NCBI GenBank assembly: GCA_020161335.1
Contig: JAIUOJ010000015.1
Coordinates: forward strand, 1-40,919
Length of the DNA stretch: 40,919 bases
Direction: 5' to 3'
From: Pseudomonadota bacterium
GTDB taxonomy: Bacteria; Pseudomonadota; Gammaproteobacteria; Xanthomonadales; Xanthomonadaceae
Numbering within the stretch: the stretch's first letter is position 1; every line of letters starts with the position of its first letter. Position numbers and translations under genes: made by a program. Shown piece by piece: positions 1 through 6,971 of the stretch. Under the pieces are notes generated by a model, which did no database searches, had not been told where the DNA came from, and worked only from the letters and a program-made list of their open reading frames with translations.

Positions 1-2195
1 GTGAACAGCGTCTGCGCGGCATGGAGCACGGTGGCGGTCTTCGCCGGCGCACCCATCAGCGTGTACATCCACGGCGCATGCAGGTCGGGCTCGTTGTTGG
101 GGTTGTAGCGGAACTGGTTGTAGTAGCTGTACGGGCCGACCACCCACTCCTTGCGCGCGGCGGCCGCCGGATCGGCGCGCAACGCATCGTAGGCGAAGAA
201 CGCATCGAGCCGCCGCAGGGCCTGGTCACGGCCGTGCATCGCCTCGACCAGCCCCGGCACGTCCTGTTGCACGAGCCATTGGTACTGCCAGGCCGTACCT
301 TCGTGGAAGCCGTGGTGCGAGCGCGGGCTGTAGCGGTCGTCGGCCGGGACATACCATCCGCCATCGTCGGTACGCGGTCGCGGAAAGCCGGTGAAGCCGG
401 TCTCCATGTCGCGCACCGCCGGATCCCATACGTTGCGCCAGTGCCGCCCCCGTTTGGCGAGCGCACCGGCGTCGCCCGCCTCGCCGAGCGCCCCGGCCAT
501 CTGCGCCAGCGCGCAATCGGCCAGCGCGTACTCCAGCGTCGCCGAACCGCCATGGTGCGGGTCCACGTCCATGCCCTTCGACGGGAACGTGCGGTCGTAC
601 TGCACGAAGCCATCGGCAAGGTAGCGCGCGTTGCCGGAGCGGCCGGCATGGCGCGAGTTGAACGGCGGCTCGCCGAAGGCGTTCTCGCGCAACGCCGCGT
701 ATGCCTGCCGCTCGCGTCCTTCCAGTGCGCCGAAGCGCCACAGGTCGACGAGGAACGGCGTGACCGGGTCGCCGGTCATGATGTTGGTCTCGAAGCTGGC
801 GTAGCCCCACCGTGGCAGCCAGCCGCCCTGCTCGTGGATGGCAAGCACGCTGCGCGCGATGTCGCGCGCGCGCTGCGGGCGCAGCAGGGCAAGGAGCTGG
901 TTCTGCGACCGGTAGGTATCCCACAGCGAGAAATACTCGTAGTAGGTCCAGCCATCCGCGTGGTGGATGCGGTTGTCGTAGCCGCGGTAGCGGCCGTCGG
1001 CGTCGCTGCCGGTCAGCGGCTGCAGCAGGGCGTGGTACAGGGCGGTGTAGAACACCACGCGATCATCGGCAGCGGCGCCGTCCACGCGCACCGCTCCCAG
1101 CTCGCGGTTCCATGCCGCCTGCGCCTGCGCGCGCATCGCGTCGAAATCGAGCAGGTGGCCATCCGTCATGGCATCCGCGCGGAGGTTGCCGCGCGCGCCC
1201 TCCGCATCGACGTGGGAGATCGCCGACACCAGGGTCACCGAGCGGTCGCCGCCAAGCGCGAAGCTGAGCCACGCACCGTTGGGCTTGGCTTCGCCCGCCA
1301 TGCTGTGACGCCCGCCGGGCAGGCCGCCGTCCTCTCCCCACACGCCATGCGTCCGGAACGGCCGATCGAACTCGATGCGGAACCAGGTGGTGTACTGGTG
1401 ACCGCCGCAGAAGCTCTTCGTGGTCACGCGGCCTTCGACCGCACGATCGCCCACGACCTCGATGCTGCTGCCGATCACGGCGTGGCGTTCGTTCGCCTGG
1501 CCGACGTTGACCAGCACGTGGCCCTCGGGCTGCCCTGCGGCAAAGGTGTAGCGCTCGGCCGCGGCACGCACCTTGGCCGTGGCTTCGGCGTCGATGCCGC
1601 CATAGTCGGTCAGCCTCACGCGGTAGTAGCCGGCCTGTCCCACCTCGCCCTCGTGCGCATAGCGTGAGGCGTACTGCGTGTGGTCGAACCGCTTGGGGTC
1701 GGTGGTGTCGAAGTCGCCGCCGGGGCCGATCCGGCCGGTCACCGGCAGCACGGACACCTGGCCTCCCTGTTCCCAGCAGCCTGCGCCCGAGAGGAAACTG
1801 TGGCCGAAGCCGCGGATCTGCGGATCGTCGTAGCGCCAGCCCGAGTAATGCGCCCCGATCGGGCTGACCTGGATCTTGCCGAAGGGTGCCGACGCACCGG
1901 GGAACGTGTTGCCGTCGTCCTTGCTGCCGATGAACGTGTTGACCGTGGCGGCGTCACCGGGCGCGGCTTGGGCGTGGGTGGGTGCCATCGCACAGGCGAA
2001 CACGGCACAGGCGAACAGCGGCAGCGCGCGCGACAGGATCCAACGTCCGGCGCGTGACCCGACGGTTGCCGCCGGATCGCTCAGCTGCTCGTGGCCTCGG
2101 CCCGGCAACGCCTGGGGACGGCGAGGCGCCCGGCATGGCTTCACTTGGACACCGGAACGCGCGATGGAGCCGTGCACTCCCTGACGGTCAGGCAT
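1..2195 (-). CDS. GH92 alpha-mannosidase, 3' end beyond window
   Basis: Exo-acting, calcium-dependent alpha-mannosidase of family GH92, probably exported and trimming mannose from glycans. The reading frame is open from 2195 to the left edge, so the C-terminus is missing. The mature part begins near 1960 with VNTFIGSKDDGNTFPGASAPFG, written here as its key pieces TFIG and TFPGASAPFG, which is the family N-terminus. Near the left edge HEGTAWQYQW carries the expected general acid (about E632), and NNEPDLHAPW (E about 702) is the +1-subsite region. A hydrophobic stretch ending in THAQA at about residues 55-75 looks like a signal peptide. ATG 2195 is the only upstream ATG in frame but leaves a long n-region, so a GTG or TTG start further in is possible. 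The gene runs away from lacI, and a LacI-type operator lies 20 bp upstream. The family call is firm; the linkage specificity is not known. Confidence 0.88.
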   Translation of the reverse strand, partial: MPDRQGVHGSIARSGVQVKPCRAPRRPQALPGRGHEQLSDPAATVGSRAGRWILSRALPLFACAVFACAMAPTHAQAAPGDAATVNTFIGSKDDGNTFPGASAPFGKIQVSPIGAHYSGWRYDDPQIRGFGHSFLSGAGCWEQGGQVSVLPVTGRIGPGGDFDTTDPKRFDHTQYASRYAHEGEVGQAGYYRVRLTDYGGIDAEATAKVRAAAERYTFAAGQPEGHVLVNVGQANERHAVIGSSIEVVGDRAVEGRVTTKSFCGGHQYTTWFRIEFDRPFRTHGVWGEDGGLPGGRHSMAGEAKPNGAWLSFALGGDRSVTLVSAISHVDAEGARGNLRADAMTDGHLLDFDAMRAQAQAAWNRELGAVRVDGAAADDRVVFYTALYHALLQPLTGSDADGRYRGYDNRIHHADGWTYYEYFSLWDTYRSQNQLLALLRPQRARDIARSVLAIHEQGGWLPRWGYASFETNIMTGDPVTPFLVDLWRFGALEGRERQAYAALRENAFGEPPFNSRHAGRSGNARYLADGFVQYDRTFPSKGMDVDPHHGGSATLEYALADCALAQMAGALGEAGDAGALAKRGRHWRNVWDPAVRDMETGFTGFPRPRTDDGGWYVPADDRYSPRSHHGFHEGTAWQYQWLVQQDVPGLVEAMHGRDQALRRLDAFFAYDALRADPAAAARKEWVVGPYSYYNQFRYNPNNEPDLHAPWMYTLMGAPAKTATVLHAAQTLF

Positions 2196-2214
2196 GTTGC
2201 GCCTTTTCTGCTAG

Positions 2215-2230
2215 TTTGGATCGATCTAAT
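2215..2230. promoter_or_regulatory. LacI-type operator O1 (TTTGGATCGATCTAAT)
   Basis: A 16-bp near-palindrome in the spacer between the leftward GH92 gene and rightward lacI. It shares the GATCGATC core and TTTG/YAAW flanks with five other sites in the window. The right arm has one change (TAAT instead of CAAA). Its position 20 bp upstream of the GH92 ATG suggests control of that gene and perhaps of the divergent regulator. The assignment to the adjacent LacI protein is inference from repetition, symmetry and the central CG typical of LacI-family operators. Confidence 0.75.
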
Positions 2231-2444
2231 CGAAACACAGAAGCCGCCCCGATTCATGCTGTCCTGCAACAAACCCTGCGTGCCGGTGACGCATGGCCGA
2301 GCGGCGCACCACGCGCGATCGTGGCCGCGGCGACGCGGCCTCGGCGTGTCCCGCCCAGGCGCAGCCATGCGCGCGATCCCGCGTCACACGCGGCGTGCAA
2401 GGCGCATGCGAGTGCCGGCACCTGCCCTTGCGACCCGCGAACGG

Positions 2445-3539
2445 ATGCCGCAGGATGAATGGCTTGGATCGATCCAAACACGAAGGTATCCCCTCCTGGA
2501 CAGGCCGCGCCGGATCACCCTGAACGACATCGCGCGCGCCTGTGGCGTCTCCCGCGCGACCGTGTCGCTGGTGTTGCGCGGCAGTCCGCTGGTGCATGCG
2601 GACACGCGGCGTCGCGTCGAGGACGAGATGCAGCGCCAGGGTTACGTCTACAACCGCGCCGCGGCCAACCTGCGCCAACGGGTGTCCAGCGCGGTGGCGC
2701 TGGTGATCAACGACCTGTCCAATCCCTTTTTCGCGGAGTTCGCGGCGGGCGTGGACGAGGCACTCGGCGCGAAGGGCTACGTCACCCTGCTCGGCAGCAG
2801 CAACGAGTCCCCGGCGCGGCAGCGCCAGGTGCTGGGCTCGCTGATGGAGCACCATCCTGCCGGCATCATCCTCTCACCCGCCGAGTCCAGCGACGCCGGC
2901 GACATCGAACTCGTGATCGGCAGGCATACGCCACTGCTGGTGTTCAACCGCGAGCTGGCCGGGTCCGCTGCCGGCTTCGACTACGACTTCCTCGGCCTGG
3001 ACAACCGCGCCGGCGCGCGCTCCGCCACCGAGCGCCTGCTGGCGCTGGGCCACACGCGCATCGCCTTCTTCGGCGGCCATGCCGAGTCCAGTTCCTGCCG
3101 CGAACGCCGCCTGGGATACCAGGATGCGCTGCGGGCATCCGGCCTGCCCGTCGAGCCACGCTGGATGATCGAGACCGCGCCCACGCGACTGGAGGCGAAC
3201 GCGCATGCCGACGCGCTGTTCGCCGCAGATGCCGATGGCGCGCCGACCGCGGCGGTCTGCTACAACGATGCGGTGGCGTTGGGCCTGATGCTGGGTCTCG
3301 CGCGCCTCGGCCGCCATCCCGGCGTGGACTTCGCCGTCACCGGTTTCGACGACATCCCCGAAGCCGCCGTCGGCATCCCGCCGCTGACCACCATGAGCGC
3401 GGCGCCCCGCGCCCGCGGGCGGCAGGCGGCGGAAATGCTGCTGCAGCGCGCCGCGGCACCCAGCCTGCCGCGGCGTTCCGTGGTGGTTCCCGTGCAACTG
3501 ACTGAACGCGACAGCACACCCCATGCGTCCAATCCCTGA
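2445..3539 (+). CDS. LacI-family transcriptional regulator of the mannoside locus
   Basis: DNA-binding repressor of about 364 residues. The helix-turn-helix is at residues 24-46 (ITLNDIARACGVSRATVSLV), followed by the hinge (YVYNRAAANLR) and a periplasmic-binding-protein-like effector domain (VINDLSNPFFAEF; later TGFDDIPEA near the C-terminus). This is the full LacI layout. ATG 2445 is chosen because no ATG, GTG or TTG lies in frame between it and the HTH; it gives an unusual 23-residue leader. Another in-frame ATG lies at 2406. An operator copy (2463-2478) falls inside this leader and encodes residues 7-12, which suggests autoregulation. The likely ligand is mannose or a metabolite of it, inferred only from the neighbouring genes. 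pfkB follows after 54 bp on the same strand. Confidence 0.88.
   Translation: MPQDEWLGSIQTRRYPLLDRPRRITLNDIARACGVSRATVSLVLRGSPLVHADTRRRVEDEMQRQGYVYNRAAANLRQRVSSAVALVINDLSNPFFAEFAAGVDEALGAKGYVTLLGSSNESPARQRQVLGSLMEHHPAGIILSPAESSDAGDIELVIGRHTPLLVFNRELAGSAAGFDYDFLGLDNRAGARSATERLLALGHTRIAFFGGHAESSSCRERRLGYQDALRASGLPVEPRWMIETAPTRLEANAHADALFAADADGAPTAAVCYNDAVALGLMLGLARLGRHPGVDFAVTGFDDIPEAAVGIPPLTTMSAAPRARGRQAAEMLLQRAAAPSLPRRSVVVPVQLTERDSTPHASNP
2463..2478. promoter_or_regulatory. LacI-type operator O2 (CTTGGATCGATCCAAA)
   Basis: A 16-bp palindrome with one mismatched outer pair. It lies 248 bp (centre to centre) from O1 and inside the predicted 5' coding end of lacI. The sequence matches the consensus of O3-O6. 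Binding here would block transcription of lacI, and the O1/O2 pair could support looping. That is inference. Confidence 0.72.
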
Positions 3540-3593
3540 TTCCCGCCCGTTGCCCGGCGTGGCAAGGCACGTCCGCGCCCACGGAGGCGGCCG

Positions 3594-4583
3594 ATGAGCC
3601 GTGCCGACACCATCGTCTGCTTCGGCGAGGCGCTGATCGACTTCCTCGCCGCGCCGGTCGTGCCGGGCCAGACGCGCACCTTCCAGCAGTTCGCCGGCGG
3701 CGCGCCGGCGAATGCCGCAGTGGCGGTCGCCAAGCTTGGCGGACGCTGCGAGTTCGTGGGCATGCTCGGCGAGGACATGTTCGGCGACTTCCTGCTGCAC
3801 AGCCTGCGCGACGCAGGCGCCGGCGTGCGCTACGTCCGGCGCACGTCGCGGGCGAACACCGCGCTGGCGTTCGTTTCGCTGGATGCGGGTGGCGAACGCA
3901 GCTTCAGCTTCTACCGGCCGCCGGCCGCCGACCTGCTGTTCCGTGGCACCGACTTCGATCCGGCCTGCTTCGCCGAGGCAGGCGTGTTCCACCTCTGCAG
4001 CAACAGCCTGACCGATGAGGACATCGCCGCGGCCACGCTGTCCGGCATGGCGCTTGCCCGCGCCGCCGGCGCACTGGTGAGCCTGGACCTCAACCTGCGC
4101 CCGGCGCTGTGGCCGGGTGCCACGCCGGCGCTGCCGGTGCTGTGGCGCGCGCTGGAAGCCGCGGACCTCATCAAGCTCGCGCGCGAGGAACTGGATTACC
4201 TGGTCCGCGGCGGCCTCGACGAAGTCGCCGTGGTCGAACGCCTGCTGCGCCATGCGCGACTGGTGCTGGTCACCGACGGCGCCGCTTCGATGCGCTGGCA
4301 TGCGCGCGACGGCAACGGCGTGCTGGACACCATCCGCGTGAATCCGGTGGATACGACCGCGGCAGGTGACGCCTTCATCGGCGGCCTGCTGTCGCAGCTG
4401 CAGCTGGCGGGCGTCGACGCCGCGCGCTTCGATGCGTTCCTGGCGGACACGCCCGAGCTGGAACGCTGCCTGCGCTATGCCTCGGCTTGTGGTGCGCTCG
4501 CCGTCACCCGGCACGGCGCGTTCGCCGCCCTGCCGACGCGCGAGGAAGCACTGGCCCTGCTGGACGCAGCCGTCAGCGCCTGA
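3594..4583 (+). CDS. PfkB-family carbohydrate kinase, probable fructokinase
   Basis: Sugar kinase of the ribokinase/PfkB family, 329 residues, cytoplasmic. The N-terminal signature contains GGAPANAAVAVAKLGG (residues 36-51). The C-terminal signature DTTAAGDAFIGG is at about 253-264, with catalytic base D259. Overall similarity is to bacterial fructokinases, which make fructose 6-phosphate. This fits the mannose isomerase encoded downstream at 14517-15797: mannose would become fructose and then fructose 6-phosphate. It lies 54 bp behind lacI on the same strand, probably co-transcribed. Its 3' end overlaps the convergent glk gene by 11 bp. 2-Keto-3-deoxygluconate kinase activity is an alternative within the family but fits the context less well. 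Confidence 0.88.
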   Translation: MSRADTIVCFGEALIDFLAAPVVPGQTRTFQQFAGGAPANAAVAVAKLGGRCEFVGMLGEDMFGDFLLHSLRDAGAGVRYVRRTSRANTALAFVSLDAGGERSFSFYRPPAADLLFRGTDFDPACFAEAGVFHLCSNSLTDEDIAAATLSGMALARAAGALVSLDLNLRPALWPGATPALPVLWRALEAADLIKLAREELDYLVRGGLDEVAVVERLLRHARLVLVTDGAASMRWHARDGNGVLDTIRVNPVDTTAAGDAFIGGLLSQLQLAGVDAARFDAFLADTPELERCLRYASACGALAVTRHGAFAALPTREEALALLDAAVSA

Positions 4584-5571
4584 TCGTCCCCGCGGCCGGG
4601 TCGGAAGCCGCCTCCCCGCGGCGCAGGAACCACGCCGCCGCGCCGATCACGCCGAGATCCGGATGCTCGATCAGCCGTACCGGGACGGCCTCCAGCACCG
4701 CGCGCATCACGTCCTTGTCCACCAGCCGCGCGGCAAAGCCGCCTTCGAGCAACGCCTGCCGCAGCTTGAGGGCAACACCGCCGGCGATGAACACGCGGGT
4801 TGCGCCCGTGATCATCGCCAGGTCGCCGATCACGCTGCCAAGCAGCGCGCAGAACATCGCTACCGCTTCCACGGCGTGCGCATCGACGCCGCGAACCGCC
4901 GCATGCGAAACCTCATCGGTAGACGCCAGTCGGGGCTCCACGCCGTCGAGCGCACACAGGGCGCGGTACAGGTGGAGCAGGCCCGGCCCCGAGACCGCGT
5001 GGCCGGTGCCCACATGCGCCATGCCGCCGCGCTTCCAGAGCGCGAGCACCGCCAGCTCGCGCTCCGTCCCCGGTGCCAGCGCCACCTGCTGCGGCTCACA
5101 GGGCAGCACCAGCGTCCGCGCACCGACCGGCACGCGCAGCGCCGCGCCCAGGCCCGTCCCGGGCCCGACCACCAGCGCCGGTCCGGGCGTGGGCGAAGCG
5201 GCCTGTGGCGTCAGCAGCGTGGTCGTGGCGTCGTCCATGCACTGTTCGGCATGCGCCACCGCGACGAAGTCGTTGACGGCGGCGACCTCGCGCACTCCAA
5301 GCGCACGCACCTGGGCCGGGATGATCGGCCACGGCACGTTGCGGCTGATGACCTCGTCGCCGTGGACTACACCCGCCACGCCGATGGCCATCGCGTCGAT
5401 GCCGCTGCGCCCACCGAGGAAGTCGGCGACGATCGCCGTCAGCGACGGATGCGCGGCACACAGGTAGTGGCGCTGCTCGAGGAGTTCGACGTGACCGTCG
5501 TCGCGCGCACGCACCAGCGCCAGGCGCGCGTTGGTGCCACCGATGTCGGCCGCAAGGAAGGGGGCACTCAT
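4573..5571 (-). CDS. glk: Glucokinase
   Basis: ATP-dependent hexokinase of the bacterial glucokinase family (Glk type), 332 residues, cytoplasmic. The phosphate-binding motif DIGGTNARLAL starts at residue 9. AVNDF contains the expected catalytic Asp, and VVGPGTGLGAA is the second phosphate/connector motif. It would phosphorylate glucose and possibly mannose released from glycans. The start ATG (5571) overlaps the cutC stop in an ATGA arrangement, so the two are translationally coupled and would share the promoter and operator O3 upstream of cutC. The 3' end runs 11 bp into convergent pfkB. Confidence 0.88.
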   Translation of the reverse strand: MSAPFLAADIGGTNARLALVRARDDGHVELLEQRHYLCAAHPSLTAIVADFLGGRSGIDAMAIGVAGVVHGDEVISRNVPWPIIPAQVRALGVREVAAVNDFVAVAHAEQCMDDATTTLLTPQAASPTPGPALVVGPGTGLGAALRVPVGARTLVLPCEPQQVALAPGTERELAVLALWKRGGMAHVGTGHAVSGPGLLHLYRALCALDGVEPRLASTDEVSHAAVRGVDAHAVEAVAMFCALLGSVIGDLAMITGATRVFIAGGVALKLRQALLEGGFAARLVDKDVMRAVLEAVPVRLIEHPDLGVIGAAAWFLRRGEAASDPAAGTIRR

Positions 5572-6317
5572 GTGGACGGCGCGCCGTCGCGCAAGGCCAC
5601 GACGAGGCGCCGGACCTCGTCCTCGCTGCTGCGGATCTCGCCTTCCTCCATCCCCGGCGCTCGCCGACCCGGCGACGCCATGCGCGACGGCAGCGCGCGC
5701 CGCGCAGACGCGTGGAACTCGCGCGCGCCGGTGACCGCGGCCAGGGCCGCGACATTGCCCGCGTGCAGGCCCGCACCGGGCATCACCACGATGCGGTCCG
5801 CGGCCTGGCGGACCAGGGCGCGCAGGACCGGCGCACCCTCGAGCGCGCTCGCCGCCCCGCCGGAACTGAGTACGCGCGTGAAGCGAAGATCGATCACCGC
5901 CTCCAGCGCCTCCGCCATGTCGCGACTGACATCGATCGCGCGATGGAAGGTCGTCGCCAGCGTTCCGGCGGCATCGACCAGTTCGCGGCAGCGGGTCACG
6001 TCGACTTCGCCGCTGTCGGTCAGCGCGCCGAACACCACGCCGTCGCAACCGGCGGCGACGCAGTGCACGACATCCGCCAGCATCGTGCGGTGCTCTTGTG
6101 CGGAGTACGCGAAGTCGCCCGCGCGCGGGCGCACGAGGACATGCACGGGGATGGAGAGGCGTTCGCGCACCAGCGCGATCTGGGCTGCGGACGGCGTCAG
6201 ACCGCCGAGCTCAAGAGCGGCGCACAGCTCGACCCGCGTGGCCCCGCCCGCCTGCGCGGCCTCTGCCGAGGCCACCGAATTGGCGGCGACCTCGAGCGCG
6301 CGCGACATCGCACTCAT
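5568..6317 (-). CDS. cutC: CutC-family TIM-barrel protein
   Basis: CutC-family protein of 249 residues, matching the usual length of about 250. Visible conserved segments include EVAANSVASAEAAQAGGATRVELC, seen here as SVASA and ATRVELC, then GGLTPS, PVHVLVRPR, GCDGVVFGAL, TFHRAID and VMPGAGLHAGN. The historic name refers to copper tolerance, but the biochemical role is not settled. Co-translation with glk and an operator upstream argue for a sugar-related role here (inference). Two starts are possible, ATG 6317 or ATG 6308 (MSAMSRALEV); the first is used. Confidence 0.85.
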   Translation of the reverse strand: MSAMSRALEVAANSVASAEAAQAGGATRVELCAALELGGLTPSAAQIALVRERLSIPVHVLVRPRAGDFAYSAQEHRTMLADVVHCVAAGCDGVVFGALTDSGEVDVTRCRELVDAAGTLATTFHRAIDVSRDMAEALEAVIDLRFTRVLSSGGAASALEGAPVLRALVRQAADRIVVMPGAGLHAGNVAALAAVTGAREFHASARRALPSRMASPGRRAPGMEEGEIRSSEDEVRRLVVALRDGAPST

Positions 6318-6557
6318 GACGCCAACCCCGTGGCCGCAAGCGACCTCCACAGCCCACTGCCCGCGGCACACGGCCGCGCCCCCGCGCTCCCCCGGGTCGG
6401 CCTCGTGCCGGAGCGGTGCCTGGGGCGGAAGGAGAGCGACATGCGGTTCCAGGCGAGCGGTCGGGAGTGGGCGGCGGCGATGGCGCGCCCCGTCATCGGA
6501 CGCCCCCGCCACCTCGCGGGCACGCCACGATTCCCGGTCGAGGGCGGCAGGTCAAGG

Positions 6558-6573
6558 TTTGAATCGATCCAAA
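6558..6573. promoter_or_regulatory. LacI-type operator O3 (TTTGAATCGATCCAAA)
   Basis: A 16-bp palindrome with one mismatched pair, 241 bp upstream of the cutC start. It most likely controls cutC-glk and may loop to O4 or O5. It has the same core as O1, O2 and O4-O6. Confidence 0.75.
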
Positions 6574-6813
6574 TGAAGCGAACGGCATCGATCGACCCCG
6601 CCGCGCAAGCAGCGGACTTCCGACCGATCAACGAGTTGCCGACGTCCTGCCAACGCCGTCCCCGCGGCCTGCACGCCCTCGCCCATGGACCCCGCCGAGC
6701 AGGGCAACACATCTCTTGCACTGCAGCCCGCGTGCGCTGTCGCATCCGACGCAAGCCTTGCTGCCCTGCAGCATGCGTGGCGACGCGCATCGTGCTACAT
6801 CTTTGCCGTCGAA

Positions 6814-6829
6814 ATTAGATCGATCCAAT
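6814..6829. promoter_or_regulatory. LacI-type operator O4 (ATTAGATCGATCCAAT)
   Basis: A 16-bp near-palindrome, 143 bp upstream of the TonB receptor start and 103 bp from O5. It is probably an upstream operator of the receptor promoter. Confidence 0.72.
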
Positions 6830-6916
6830 TCGACGCTGGCGCTGCAGGCGTCGCCACCCTTTGGACCTCGGGCACCTGTCCGGGAGCAGTCGTGGTGGGG
6901 GCGTTTCGCATCGCGA

Positions 6917-6932
6917 TTTGGATCGATCCAAA
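6917..6932. promoter_or_regulatory. LacI-type operator O5 (TTTGGATCGATCCAAA)
   Basis: The best copy in the window. The perfect palindrome extends to 20 bp (6915-6934). It lies 39 bp upstream of the TonB receptor ATG, where binding would block the promoter or early elongation. It serves as the consensus for the other five sites. Confidence 0.82.
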
Positions 6933-6971
6933 TCACACCCGACGCTGTCAATCCTGGAGAGGGAGATTGCA

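Larger units (their letters stand above)
6318..6971. promoter_or_regulatory. Divergent control region between cutC-glk and the TonB receptor
   Basis: A 654-bp spacer without a convincing gene. It carries three copies of the regulon palindrome (O3, O4, O5) and must hold the promoters for leftward cutC-glk and the rightward receptor operon. A strong purine-rich ribosome binding site (GGAGAGGGAG, 6956-6965) precedes the receptor ATG by 6 nt. O4 and O5 are 103 bp apart centre to centre, close to ten helical turns; O3 is 256 bp left of O4. I could not assign -35/-10 boxes with confidence. Confidence 0.7.

Noticed and set aside
21-1667. Long plus-strand open frame (548 codons)
   Set aside because: It lies antisense to the GH92 gene, whose minus-strand translation has clear family motifs throughout; the plus frame has arginine/valine-rich sequence without domains.
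2091-2444. Upstream extension of lacI to 482 codons
   Set aside because: It would place the HTH at residue 142 and run through operator O1 and the divergent promoter; LacI proteins carry the HTH at the N-terminus.
4366-6576. Plus-strand open frame of 736 codons across glk and cutC
   Set aside because: It is antisense to two well-recognised genes and shows only GC-rich low-complexity sequence.
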